Notes under the pieces: generated by a model | Told to the model about the DNA's origin: nothing | The model's database searches: none | Seen by the model: the letters and a program-made list of their open reading frames with translations, nothing else | Made by a program: the position numbers and the translations under genes | DNA from: Mucilaginibacter hurinus | GTDB taxonomy: Bacteria; Bacteroidota; Bacteroidia; Sphingobacteriales; Sphingobacteriaceae | NCBI RefSeq assembly: GCF_003324525.1 | Contig: NZ_QGDC01000010.1 | Location: 1 to 64,000, forward strand | Direction of reading: 5' to 3' | DNA: 64,000 nucleotides | In this document: positions 51,336-59,914 of the stretch, piece after piece | Position numbering within the stretch: position 1 is the first letter of the stretch | Layout: each line of letters begins with the position of its first letter

Positions 51336-53072
51336 ATGATAAAACAATTTTTAAAACACAGGTGGCAGCGCGTAATATTTTATACTGTACTTGTTATAGC
51401 AATAGTAGCTATATTACTTACTATTGCAACCAACCTGTTTGTCGTCCCCGCCCTGCAAAATAAACTAAAAACCAGTATACGCGAAAGCAGCGACAGTTTA
51501 TATATAGTTAATTATAATGATGCTGATATAAGTCTTTTACAGGGCAATATCACCCTTACAGATGCGACGCTTAAAGTTGACAGCGCTGTTTATAAGAAAA
51601 AAAAGAGTGAGGGTACCGCGCCAAATAACTTGTATAACGTAAGCGTAAAACAGCTGCGCCTTACCGGCGTAAAGGGGCTGAAGCTATATTTCAGCAAAAA
51701 AGCCGATGTTGGCAAAATAGTACTTAACGAACCTGAAATTGAGATGAGCTATGAGGCCAATAACCCTGAAGACTCTGCATCCAGGGACAAGCGGACCATT
51801 TGGCAACGCATATCAAAAAGCCTGCAATCGGTACAGGTAGGTGAGATATTGCTGAATAACTTAAAATTTAAACACGTTAATTACGCCCGAAAAAAACCAT
51901 TAACCACCGTAGTGAAAGAGGTGAATTTAAGAGCAGTAAACTTGTTGATAGATTCGGCAACGCAGGCAGACACATCACGCTTTTTTTACTGTAAGGATCT
52001 GATTACAGAGGTGAGTAATTATAGCGGCCGCACCGGCAACGGCCTTTATACATACGCATTAAAAAATATAAAATTCTCTACGCGCACCGCTCGTTTAAAC
52101 GTGCAGGGCATAGTGTTTAAGCCGCATAACTCGTTACTCTTTTTTACCAAAACCCGCAGCGAGCGTTTCAATTTAAAACTAGACTCTCTTAATATAGATA
52201 ATTTTGATTTTACCAATTACTACAAATACCGCACATTCAGCGCCTCAAAAGTTACACTTAGCAAAGGCACGCTCGATGTGTTTGGCGCACCAAATAAAAT
52301 TCCCAATTATACGCGTGAAAATGTGGGCAGCTTCCCGCACATGGCTATACGCAAGCTTGATTTCGGACTGAAGATTGATACAGTAAGTATTAAAAAGCTG
52401 CACATTATTTATAGCGAGTTAAATAACGATTCGAAAAAGAAAGGCACGCTGGTTTTTGGCAACACGGCAGGCCAAATGCTGAATCTGACCAACAATAAAG
52501 CAGCTTTGAAGAGGAATAACCTGGCAAGGGTAAATCTAACTACCTACTTTATGGATCGCGGCCGCCTGGATGTTCGGTTCGTATTAAATCTCACCGCTGC
52601 AGATGCCTCGTTCAGCTACAAGGGCAGCTTGGGACCGATGAAGCTTTCATCATTAAACAGGGCTATTATGCCTATATCAATGGTGAAGGTGACTTCGGGA
52701 GTATTAAAACGCTTTGATTTTGATGTAGATGCTAACCGTTACCGTGCGAAAGGAAAAATGACCCTTCTTTATAACGACCTCAATATAAATATCCTTAAAT
52801 TAGATGATGGTCGGTTAAAAAAGAAAGGGCTGATGTCAATGATGGCCAATGCTTTTATAATTGAACGCAATAACCCTGACGAGCCAGGAAAGGCACCACG
52901 TAGCGCTAACATCACATACGTGAGGCCTGTAAGTTATCCTTTTTTTAAAATTGCCTGGAAAACGCTGTTTGCCGGAGTTAAGGAATGTGCCGGTGTAAGC
53001 GAAATGGATGAAAAAAAAGCTAATGCCAAAATGAGCGAAGGCGATTTAGAAAAACAGAAAAAGAAAGAATAG
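51336..53072 (+). CDS. AsmA-like envelope protein, copy 2
   Basis: This is a 578-residue paralogue of the preceding protein with the same order: N-terminal helix (about 14-35), SSDSLYIVNYNDADIS segment, central beta region, and C-terminal RAKGKMTLLYNDLNINILK followed by a MANAFIIERNNPDEPG block that copy 1 also has (LANTFFIDHDNPDKKG). The long charged tail of copy 1 is shortened to a few Lys-rich residues. Two bases separate it from copy 1, so the pair is a tandem duplication and one transcript. Confidence 0.8.
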   Translation: MIKQFLKHRWQRVIFYTVLVIAIVAILLTIATNLFVVPALQNKLKTSIRESSDSLYIVNYNDADISLLQGNITLTDATLKVDSAVYKKKKSEGTAPNNLYNVSVKQLRLTGVKGLKLYFSKKADVGKIVLNEPEIEMSYEANNPEDSASRDKRTIWQRISKSLQSVQVGEILLNNLKFKHVNYARKKPLTTVVKEVNLRAVNLLIDSATQADTSRFFYCKDLITEVSNYSGRTGNGLYTYALKNIKFSTRTARLNVQGIVFKPHNSLLFFTKTRSERFNLKLDSLNIDNFDFTNYYKYRTFSASKVTLSKGTLDVFGAPNKIPNYTRENVGSFPHMAIRKLDFGLKIDTVSIKKLHIIYSELNNDSKKKGTLVFGNTAGQMLNLTNNKAALKRNNLARVNLTTYFMDRGRLDVRFVLNLTAADASFSYKGSLGPMKLSSLNRAIMPISMVKVTSGVLKRFDFDVDANRYRAKGKMTLLYNDLNINILKLDDGRLKKKGLMSMMANAFIIERNNPDEPGKAPRSANITYVRPVSYPFFKIAWKTLFAGVKECAGVSEMDEKKANAKMSEGDLEKQKKKE

Positions 53073-53245
53073 ACAAGCCGATAATCAATTTTAATTATTG
53101 TTATAACATCTTTCTAAATAAAATCCCAAGTTTTAGATTTTTAAATCTTCATTATTAGTATATTTCTCAAAATTGTTATTTAAGTAATTAAAAACAACCG
53201 ACAAAAAGAGTACTTTAGCAAATAACACAATTATCTTAAGGCACA

Positions 53246-53941
53246 ATGGTAAAAAAAAATCTTGTATGTGATTTAAATACCTGTTTTTTATGTAAAAATT
53301 GCCTTAACGAGTGGCACCCCGCTATTGCTGCAAACAAAACCAACTTTAAAGTAAAAAAAGGCGAGGTAATATTTCGCGAAGGAGATCCGGTAACGGGCAT
53401 TTATTTCACATATTCCGGCAATGTTAAGATATATAAAAAGTGGGAAGCCGATAAGGAACTTATCATCAGGTTTGCCAATACAGGAAAGATATTTGGGCAC
53501 CGCGGATTAGGTCGCAACGGCACATATCCTGTCTCGGCAGCCGCCCTGGAAGACAGCATAGCCTGTTATATTGATATGGACTTTTTTGAAGCTACTCTTA
53601 AGGTGAATACAGATTTTACCTACAAACTCCTTATGTTTTTTGCTGGAGAACTGGGCGAGTCTGAGAGAAAAATGCGAAACCTTGCCCATATGCCTGTTAA
53701 GGGCCGTGTAGCAGAAGCTCTTATTTTATTAAAAGACCAATTTGGTTTAACACCCGAGGGCTTTATCAACATCGAGTTAAGCCGTCAGGACCTGGCGTCA
53801 TTTGCAGGAGCTACTTATGAAACCGTTTTCAGGGTAATTAATGAGCTGGTAAATGATAAGTTAATAGCTCTTGCCGGAAAAAGCATCATGATAACCAACC
53901 ATGGGGGGCTACAAAAATTAACCCAGGACACGGGCATATAA
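53246..53941 (+). CDS. Crp/Fnr-family regulator with FNR-like N-terminal cysteines
   Basis: This is a 231-residue regulator with a cyclic-nucleotide-binding-like domain (about 30-140) and C-terminal winged helix (about 165-228; SRQDLASFAGATYETVFRVINEL). Four cysteines lie at C8, C13, C16 and C19 in the N-terminus, plus C107 in the sensor domain, an arrangement close to FNR of E. coli (three N-terminal and one central cysteine). It may bind an Fe-S cluster and sense oxygen or nitric oxide. Recognition helix ETVFR differs from FNR ETISR. It is monocistronic. The 173 bases upstream are AT-rich with a TACTTTAG box. Confidence 0.93.
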   Translation: MVKKNLVCDLNTCFLCKNCLNEWHPAIAANKTNFKVKKGEVIFREGDPVTGIYFTYSGNVKIYKKWEADKELIIRFANTGKIFGHRGLGRNGTYPVSAAALEDSIACYIDMDFFEATLKVNTDFTYKLLMFFAGELGESERKMRNLAHMPVKGRVAEALILLKDQFGLTPEGFINIELSRQDLASFAGATYETVFRVINELVNDKLIALAGKSIMITNHGGLQKLTQDTGI

Positions 53942-54002
53942 TCATTTCTGCATACCCCGGCATTTCTTATCCTACATCAAGTTTTACGATACAAAACGCC
54001 TG

Positions 54003-54010
54003 TACTTTTG
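54003..54010 (+). promoter_or_regulatory. Bacteroidota -7 box for the quinone-type operon
   Basis: TACTTTTG is a perfect TAnnTTTG match 49 bases before the dioxygenase ATG. An inverted repeat ATGTGA...TCACAT (54013-54018 and 54032-54037, spacer 13) lies between it and the start, a possible operator. Confidence 0.5.
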
Positions 54011-54051
54011 TTATGTGATAAGGCAAACCTGTCACATTAAAACATAAGCAC

Positions 54052-54987
54052 ATGGAAAATACAATTAATGGCATACATCACATTACTGCAATTGCAGGAA
54101 ATGCCCAACGCAATTTTGATTTCTATACAAAAACCCTGGGTTTACGATTAGTAAAAAAAACTGTAAACTTTGATGATCCTGAAACTTATCACCTTTACTA
54201 CGGAGACGAAACCGGATCGCCGGGCACTATATTAACTTTTTTTCCCTGGGCGAATATTCAGAGCGGCCGCCGCGGTAGCAGGCAAGCCACAGAGATTGGC
54301 TACTCTATCCCGGCAGGGAGTGTTGATTTTTGGTTAAAGCGTTTTGAGGACCACAACGTAATATATAATAAACCCGCCGAAAAATTCGGCGAGCAATACA
54401 TTACCATTCTTGACCCCGATGGCTTAAAGTTGGAGCTTACCATCGCAAAAAATAATGACAACCGTAAAGGTTGGCAAACCGATGACATTAAGGCTGAACA
54501 CGCTATAAAGGGATTTCATAATGTAACCATAACAACCAATAAAGCCGAACCTACAGCTTACATACTTAAACATGTTTTTGGATACAGGCTGCTTGAACAG
54601 CATATTAACCGTTACCGTTACATTACAGATACAGTTGAAAATGCCAACATTGTGGATTTAGTTGAGGTGGAAGGCGAAAAGCCGGGACACGTAGCCGGCG
54701 GTTCGGTACATCATGTGGCTTTCAGGGTTGCCAATGAGCAGGTGCTGATGCACTTCCGCGACCAGATCACTAAGCTTGGATTACATATTACTGAGAAGAT
54801 TGACCGTAACTATTTCTACTCGCTTTATTTCCGTGAGCCCGGAGGCGTTTTATTTGAAATAGCCACTGATAATCCCGGCTTTGACGTAGACGAATCTGTG
54901 GAAGAGTTAGGCACGCACCTGAAATTACCCGCACAGTACGAAGAATACCGGGCCAGTTTAGAAAATACCTTACCAAAACTTATATAA
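54052..54987 (+). CDS. ring-cleaving dioxygenase (VOC superfamily, MhqO-like)
   Basis: This is a two-module vicinal-oxygen-chelate protein of 311 residues. The N-module has GIHHITAIAGNAQRNFDFYTKTLGLRLVKK; the C-module has GSVHHVAFRVANEQV near 227 and FREPGGVLFEIATD near 262 (short runs quoted). Metal ligands would be the H of HHIT, the H of VHHVAF and E of LFEIA. Family members cleave hydroquinones or catechols and take part in quinone detoxification (MhqO of B. subtilis). The next gene is a MhqD-like hydrolase, matching that pathway. Confidence 0.92.
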   Translation: MENTINGIHHITAIAGNAQRNFDFYTKTLGLRLVKKTVNFDDPETYHLYYGDETGSPGTILTFFPWANIQSGRRGSRQATEIGYSIPAGSVDFWLKRFEDHNVIYNKPAEKFGEQYITILDPDGLKLELTIAKNNDNRKGWQTDDIKAEHAIKGFHNVTITTNKAEPTAYILKHVFGYRLLEQHINRYRYITDTVENANIVDLVEVEGEKPGHVAGGSVHHVAFRVANEQVLMHFRDQITKLGLHITEKIDRNYFYSLYFREPGGVLFEIATDNPGFDVDESVEELGTHLKLPAQYEEYRASLENTLPKLI

Positions 54988-54988
54988 C

Positions 54989-55624
54989 ATGTACCGGCAT
55001 AACACAGACTATCTTACTACCGGCGCACCTGCGCCGGTAGCTAGCGGCGCGCTGGTGATGCTGCATGGCAGGGGCGGTACCGCAGCTAATATTTCAACGC
55101 TTGCAGATGACCTTAATGTTAGTGACTTTGCGGTGTACGCGCCACAAGCTGCCAATAAAAGCTGGTACCCGTACAGTTTTATGGCTCCTGAAGATCAAAA
55201 TCAGCCGGCCCTGGATTCGACTATGGATATAATAGGCAATTTAGTGCAACAGATTGAGAAGGACGGCATTTTGCCCGGGAACATATTTTTTCTGGGTTTT
55301 TCGCAAGGAGCATGTGCGGCGCTCGAGTATGTTGGCCGCAATGCAAAACGCTATGGCGGTGTTGTAGCGTTTACAGGCGGGCTTATTGGTGAAGCGCTGA
55401 TATCGACCAGATATACCGGCGACTTTGAGGGTACGCCTATACTTATTACTACAGGAGACCCTGATCCGCATGTACCGCTTGGCCGTGTACAGGATAGTGC
55501 GAAAATACTAAGGCAACTGAATGGGGAGGTGACTTTACAGGTTTATAAAGGTCGCCCCCATACCATATCGTTGCCAGAAATAGAATTGGCTAACCGGCTG
55601 ATTTTCGCCGAGCGAACACGATGA
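54989..55624 (+). CDS. alpha/beta hydrolase, phospholipase/carboxylesterase (MhqD-like)
   Basis: This is a 211-residue cytosolic esterase. The nucleophile elbow GFSQG lies near 99-103; the Asp is in TTGDPDPHVP and the His in GRPHTISLPE near 191. It is coupled to the dioxygenase gene (two bases). In Firmicutes the MhqD hydrolase works with MhqO in removing quinone-derived products; here the same role is plausible but inferred from gene order. Confidence 0.92.
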   Translation: MYRHNTDYLTTGAPAPVASGALVMLHGRGGTAANISTLADDLNVSDFAVYAPQAANKSWYPYSFMAPEDQNQPALDSTMDIIGNLVQQIEKDGILPGNIFFLGFSQGACAALEYVGRNAKRYGGVVAFTGGLIGEALISTRYTGDFEGTPILITTGDPDPHVPLGRVQDSAKILRQLNGEVTLQVYKGRPHTISLPEIELANRLIFAERTR

Positions 55625-55639
55625 TATATCTGACAATCT

Positions 55640-55999
55640 ATGACTTCATTTAAAGTAACACGAATTTACACTGACTCAGAGGGCGAGAGCCGGTTTGAGG
55701 ATATATTTTATCCTTTACACAGCCAAGGTATCATTGGCGCATTATCCGAGAAAGTCAATGTACAAGAGATGACATTTCGCGCGGTAGAACCTGCTTACGA
55801 CTATGACTTTCATAACGCCCCGGCCAGGCAATTTGTGGTGTTACCTGACGGGGAGGTTGAAATTGAGACATCAGCCGGCGAAAAGCGGATTTTCGGCCCC
55901 GGGGAGGTACTGCAGGCTGAAGACATCGACGGTAGAGGCCACAGGTCGCGGAACGTAGAGAATAAAACGCGCCGGTCGCTTTTTATAACCTACCGCTAA
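55640..55999 (+). CDS. cupin-fold protein
   Basis: This is a 119-residue single-domain cupin. Motifs: YDFHNAPARQFVVLPDGEVEIETSAGEKR, with GEVLQAEDIDGRGHRSR as the second cupin block (short parts quoted). The Asp/His set is partial, so metal binding is uncertain. It is 15 bases after the hydrolase stop, presumably the same operon. A small-molecule binding role in the quinone pathway is possible. Confidence 0.85.
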   Translation: MTSFKVTRIYTDSEGESRFEDIFYPLHSQGIIGALSEKVNVQEMTFRAVEPAYDYDFHNAPARQFVVLPDGEVEIETSAGEKRIFGPGEVLQAEDIDGRGHRSRNVENKTRRSLFITYR

Positions 56000-56044
56000 T
56001 TTGCCGTATACGTAAATTTGCTACCTTGGTGCAGCAATAAGCGT

Positions 56045-56629
56045 ATGGCAACCGATCTGATTTTACAAAGTGTTACAAGGTATATCAATCTTACCGAAAA
56101 GGAGAGCGACTATTTTATTAGCCTGCTAAAGCCAAAAACGCTCCGCCGTAAAGAGTATTTGTTAGAAGAAGGCGACATCTGTAAAAACTCCGCCTTCACC
56201 GTTAACGGTTGCCTCAGGGGATTCACTATCGATCAAAATGGTTACGAACATGTATTAAACTTTGCCCCTTCCGGATGGTGGATAGCAGATATGTACAGTT
56301 TATTAAGCCAAAAGCCCGGCAACCTGTACATCGAAGCCAACGAAATCTCAGACGTGTTACTTCTATCTAAGGCTAACCAGGAAAAGCTATATCACGAAGT
56401 GCCAAAATTTGAACGCTTCTTCCGCATCATTACCGAAAATTCATTGGTAGCTTATCAGCAGCGGTTGATGGATAATCTCAGCCTGGAGGCCGAAGAACGT
56501 TATCATAACTTTTGCAAACGCTATCCCACGCTCATAAACAATCTGCCTAAAAAAGATATTGCTTCATATATTGGCGTAACACCTGAGTTTTTCAGCAGAA
56601 TGCAATCAAAAATGCTACGACGGAGTTAA
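56045..56629 (+). CDS. Crp/Fnr-family transcriptional regulator
   Basis: This is a 194-residue regulator with an N-terminal cyclic-nucleotide-binding-like domain (about 10-110) and a shortened winged helix (about 150-194; PKKDIASYIGVTPEFFSRMQSK). It lacks the cysteine cluster of the 53246 protein. ATG 56045 is preferred over TTG 56018. Bacteroidota have many of these compact Crp-like factors with unknown ligands. It follows the cupin gene by 45 bases and may control this row. Confidence 0.9.
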   Translation: MATDLILQSVTRYINLTEKESDYFISLLKPKTLRRKEYLLEEGDICKNSAFTVNGCLRGFTIDQNGYEHVLNFAPSGWWIADMYSLLSQKPGNLYIEANEISDVLLLSKANQEKLYHEVPKFERFFRIITENSLVAYQQRLMDNLSLEAEERYHNFCKRYPTLINNLPKKDIASYIGVTPEFFSRMQSKMLRRS

Positions 56630-56638
56630 ATTGAAAGG

Positions 56639-57193
56639 TTACCTGATAATGTATTTTTTGTAGGTAGCGCGGTAGCCAAAAAGGTAAGCTACAGGAGTCA
56701 ACAAGTAAAAACAAAACTTTTGAACCCGAAATGGCGGTTTAACAAACCTGAAAACGTCCGAGTACTTGTTGACTGTAATTGCTGCCTGCAACAAATTGGG
56801 CATACCCCTTTTGTTAACTTTCCCATCTGCAGCTAAACCCCACGTTGTTTCAAACAAATATTCGGTTGTCATAGCTGGACGAACTTGCCAATTAACCACG
56901 GTTTTCTCAGCACTGTCGTTCCACATTGCATGGGGTTGATTAGCCGGGATATAAAGTGCATCACCGGCTCTCAGCGCAATCAACTCACCGCCCAGCTTCA
57001 CGCGCAATTCACCATCAAGCACTGTAAAGTATTCATCCTGGTAAGGGTGAACATGCGCCGGCGGTTCTGTCGAACTGGCGCTATACGTAGTTTCTATTTC
57101 CAGTAACTGCCCGCAGGTGTCGCTGTTAGTTTGCAGGAATTTGATGCTTTGCCCTGTTACCGGGTTGTTTAAAATCTTTCCTTTATATGCCAT
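56639..57193 (-). CDS. cupin-domain protein with C-terminal membrane helix
   Basis: This is a 184-residue protein from ATG 57193 (a longer ATG frame starts at 57220). The N-terminal cupin (about 1-115) has HVHPYQDEYFTVLDGELRV with HxHxxxxE metal ligands and PANQPHAMWN as second His block. A C-terminal hydrophobic segment near 160-175 (CFYLLTPVAYLFG) looks like a membrane helix. It is convergent with the Crp gene. The substrate is unknown. Confidence 0.86.
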   Translation of the reverse strand: MAYKGKILNNPVTGQSIKFLQTNSDTCGQLLEIETTYSASSTEPPAHVHPYQDEYFTVLDGELRVKLGGELIALRAGDALYIPANQPHAMWNDSAEKTVVNWQVRPAMTTEYLFETTWGLAADGKVNKRGMPNLLQAAITVNKYSDVFRFVKPPFRVQKFCFYLLTPVAYLFGYRATYKKYIIR

Positions 57194-57260
57194 GTAAGTC
57201 TGGTGCTGTTTGTATACCATACGTTAAACGTTAATGGTACATAACATCCCAACGGCAAAT

Positions 57261-57938
57261 TTAATTCATGGTGTACTTTTCTGTTTGCGGGGTTGTAAGC
57301 CGTGCAGCCATAACCAGTTTTACAATAAGAGCTCCGATAACTCCGGCTAATATAAGCTGTAATGTAGATAGCAAATTGAAACTGCTGGTATAAAACTGTG
57401 AATCCTTGATGAGGTCTTTTCCTACGTCCGATTGTATATTCATCAGTTTACCTAAAGTGGCAATATTTTTTTCATGCGATGTTTTAACGCGGCTATCAAA
57501 TACTGCTTTGGCCTGCACCATATTGCCTGATTTTACAAGGTGTAAAACCTCCTGCTCGGCCCCGTTATATTGTTTGTTATTAGCTTTAAAGTGAGAGATA
57601 AATTTGCCCTCGACATTAACAAGGTAAGTGGTTTCAAAATGGGTGATGCGTTCAGTTATGCGTTGATTCAACTGCTTTAACTCATTTACAATACCGGCAT
57701 TTTTGCCCTCAACAACTAAATAGCTTTCAAGTAAAGCCTTTTTACGATGCAAATGATCGCTTATGTAATACACGTCAGTCGCCGGGATCAGACGGTCTTT
57801 ATAAATGGAGTTAGCGGACCGGTTGATATTCTCAAGATTGTGACTACCAAGTACATTAGTTAATATGACAAAAAACATAATGCTAAGCAGCAATGCCGCC
57901 ACCTTCATTTTCTGTTGTATAAAAAGCGTCCATTTCAT
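57261..57938 (-). CDS. membrane four-helix-bundle sensor-like protein (MCP type)
   Basis: This is a 225-residue protein with two membrane helices (about 13-31 and 187-210) and a periplasmic four-helix bundle of the 4HB_MCP type between them (LENINRSANSIYKDRLIPATDVYYISDHLHRKK in short, HFETTYLVN, HEKNIATLG). There is no cytoplasmic signalling domain after the second helix, so it is not a full chemoreceptor. It could bind a small ligand and signal through a partner. No partner gene is adjacent; the MarR gene is divergent, 159 bases away. Confidence 0.82.
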   Translation of the reverse strand: MKWTLFIQQKMKVAALLLSIMFFVILTNVLGSHNLENINRSANSIYKDRLIPATDVYYISDHLHRKKALLESYLVVEGKNAGIVNELKQLNQRITERITHFETTYLVNVEGKFISHFKANNKQYNGAEQEVLHLVKSGNMVQAKAVFDSRVKTSHEKNIATLGKLMNIQSDVGKDLIKDSQFYTSSFNLLSTLQLILAGVIGALIVKLVMAARLTTPQTEKYTMN

Positions 57939-58044
57939 AAACTAAAGCTCCTTCCGTAATTATAACCGCAGATTAGCAGGCGACCTTTTAATCTATTACA
58001 AGTTACTTAATTTATTTTAATAAACAAAGCTGTGGGGTTGTTAG

Positions 58045-58052
58045 TATGTTTG
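58045..58052 (+). promoter_or_regulatory. Bacteroidota -7 box for the MarR gene
   Basis: TATGTTTG is a perfect TAnnTTTG match and is followed after four bases by the palindromic operator at 58057. Confidence 0.5.
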
Positions 58053-58056
58053 TAAC

Positions 58057-58076
58057 TTAATTAGGCGGCTAATTAA
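58057..58076. promoter_or_regulatory. candidate MarR autoregulatory operator
   Basis: TTAATTAG-GCGG-CTAATTAA is a perfect 8-bp inverted repeat with a four-base spacer, lying at the expected start-site region and 21 bases before the MarR ATG. Such dyads of 16-20 bp are typical MarR sites. Confidence 0.75.
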
Positions 58077-58097
58077 ATTATGTTTTAGGTTTGAGTT

Positions 58098-58538
58098 ATG
58101 AAATTTAAAGCCCAGAAAGAGTCGGTAAATTACTTATTTACACAGGTATGCAAACTGCGCCGTAATCAAAGCAACCTGCTACTGTCGGCTTCAGGGTTGC
58201 ATGCAGGGCAGGATGTACTGCTATATTACCTGGATATGCATGACGGTCAGACGATCACCGCGTTAGCAGAAAAAATGCAGGTACAATATGCTACCATATC
58301 AAACATGATTGACCGTATGGAAGCGGCAGGCTTACTTAATAAAAAGAAAGATGAGGTGGATAAACGTACCTCGCGTGTCTTCCTCACCGGTGAAGGCAGG
58401 CAATGCGTAGGGAAAATAAATGATGCATGGCGAATACTTGAAGCTAAAACACTTGAGGGATTTACCTCTGATGAAAAAATTGCCCTAACCGGATTGCTTA
58501 GCCGTATATTGCTCAATTTAAAAAGCCAGTCAGTTTAA
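58098..58538 (+). CDS. MarR-family regulator
   Basis: This is a 146-residue winged-helix regulator. The HTH region reads TITALAEKMQVQYATISNMIDRMEAAGLL (quoted in parts: TALAEKMQVQYATISNMI), and the wing DEVDKRTSRVFLT carries the conserved D-R. It probably represses its own gene through the dyad at 58057-58076 and responds to a phenolic or oxidant signal. The quinone-detoxification-like genes at 54-56 kb make an MhqR-like role conceivable, but this is only inference from proximity. Confidence 0.94.
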   Translation: MKFKAQKESVNYLFTQVCKLRRNQSNLLLSASGLHAGQDVLLYYLDMHDGQTITALAEKMQVQYATISNMIDRMEAAGLLNKKKDEVDKRTSRVFLTGEGRQCVGKINDAWRILEAKTLEGFTSDEKIALTGLLSRILLNLKSQSV

Positions 58539-58557
58539 CCTTTCTGCTTTTACCCGA

Positions 58558-59907
58558 TCAGCCTTTTAAATGTCGCCATATTATATCATAAACATCCGGC
58601 CCGGTTATAGTATCTGCTTGTTTTTGATCAGTAATCAGCACTGGTTTGTATTGGTCTTCAACGCCTATCCGTCCATGCGACCCATTTATCAATGTCGAAT
58701 CCAGGGGTATCACATCCATCACGTAACGCAAACCAGCTTTTTTACGCAATAACTTATACCCTGCGCGGGCTTTTGACGTCATAAACATTTCTACAGGATC
58801 ATAGCCCGGCTTTTTATGTATATCTACTACGCGCGCATAATCGGGAGCTTTGGCATCATCAAGCCAAAAATAATAAGTAAACCAACTGTCTTTATCAGCC
58901 ATCAGAACTAAATCGCCAGCGCGCTCATGGTCAATATGGTATTTAGCCTGGTCTGCGCGATCAAGTATTAGCTCTACGGCAGGCACAGTTTTAATAAGCT
59001 CCTTTACCTGTTCAGTAACCGATGGATCGTTTATATACACATGCGCAATCTGATGGTCGGCAACTACAAACGCTTTCGAGGCGCCCGCATCCAGCAGTTC
59101 CGTTCCGCGTTCAACCCGTACCTCTAACAATCCGTGCTGCCGAAAAAGGCGGTTTAAGTGCACCGGGTTATTAACCGGCGCTATGCCATATTCTGACAGC
59201 AAAATTACCCGTGCGTTTTTCTGCTCATAAAAAGAGACCACCTCTTCTACAAGAGCGTCAATCTCCCCCAGCCCCTTTGCTATTTTCGCATTATCCGGCC
59301 CAAACTTTTGCAGGCAATAATCAAGATGGGGCAGGTAAATAAGCGTAAGCGTGGGATTGTGCAGGTTATCTGTATGCATAGCCGCATCGGCAATCCACTT
59401 ACTCGACTTAATATTTGCTCCGGGCCCCCAGAACTGGAACAATGGGAACTGACCAAGCTTTTCCTGCAATTCATCCCGCAAGCCGGCCGGGTGCGAATAA
59501 CAGTCGGGCAGTTTGCGTCCGTCGGCCAGGTACTGCGGTCGGGGCGTAACAGAAAAATCGGCGGTAGAATACATATTGTACCACCAAAACATCATAGACG
59601 ATGTGAAGGACGGATCCTCCTTCTTAGCCTTGTCCCAAATTTTTTCACCGTTTACCAATTTATTAGATTGCTTCCAAAACTTCACCTCGCAGTCTGTGCG
59701 GTCATACCATCCATTGCCTACAATGCCTGTTTCGGCGGGATATTTACCGGTGAGATAGGTTGATTGCGCGGAAGTAGTTACCGCCGGCAATATGGGCTCA
59801 ATAGTGCTTATATTTTTTTTTGCAATATACTTCTGAAGAAAAGGTGTATACTCTCCTATCACCGAGGCCGACAGCCCCACAATATCAATTACAACCGTTT
59901 TATTCAT
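58558..59907 (-). CDS. eboF: EboF: alkaline-phosphatase-superfamily nucleotide pyrophosphatase/phosphodiesterase-like
   Basis: This is the last gene of the ebo cluster. At 449 residues it resembles nucleotide pyrophosphatases: metal-site start VVIDIVGLS, nucleophile region TTSAQSTYLTGKYPAETG (Thr/Ser near 44), later HLDYCLQKFGPDN, LSEYGIAPV and the GSHGRIG end block. There is no signal peptide, so it acts in the cytosol or at the inner face. In the cluster the phosphatase is thought to process the transported metabolite; the substrate is unknown. 7 bases separate it from eboE. Confidence 0.87.
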   Translation of the reverse strand: MNKTVVIDIVGLSASVIGEYTPFLQKYIAKKNISTIEPILPAVTTSAQSTYLTGKYPAETGIVGNGWYDRTDCEVKFWKQSNKLVNGEKIWDKAKKEDPSFTSSMMFWWYNMYSTADFSVTPRPQYLADGRKLPDCYSHPAGLRDELQEKLGQFPLFQFWGPGANIKSSKWIADAAMHTDNLHNPTLTLIYLPHLDYCLQKFGPDNAKIAKGLGEIDALVEEVVSFYEQKNARVILLSEYGIAPVNNPVHLNRLFRQHGLLEVRVERGTELLDAGASKAFVVADHQIAHVYINDPSVTEQVKELIKTVPAVELILDRADQAKYHIDHERAGDLVLMADKDSWFTYYFWLDDAKAPDYARVVDIHKKPGYDPVEMFMTSKARAGYKLLRKKAGLRYVMDVIPLDSTLINGSHGRIGVEDQYKPVLITDQKQADTITGPDVYDIIWRHLKG

Positions 59908-59914
59908 CTCTTTT

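Noticed and set aside
54013..54037. ATGTGA...TCACAT read as a CRP/cAMP site
   Set aside because: The 13-base spacer does not fit the CRP spacing of 6, and classical CRP control is not expected in this phylum. Kept only as a possible operator within the promoter entry.
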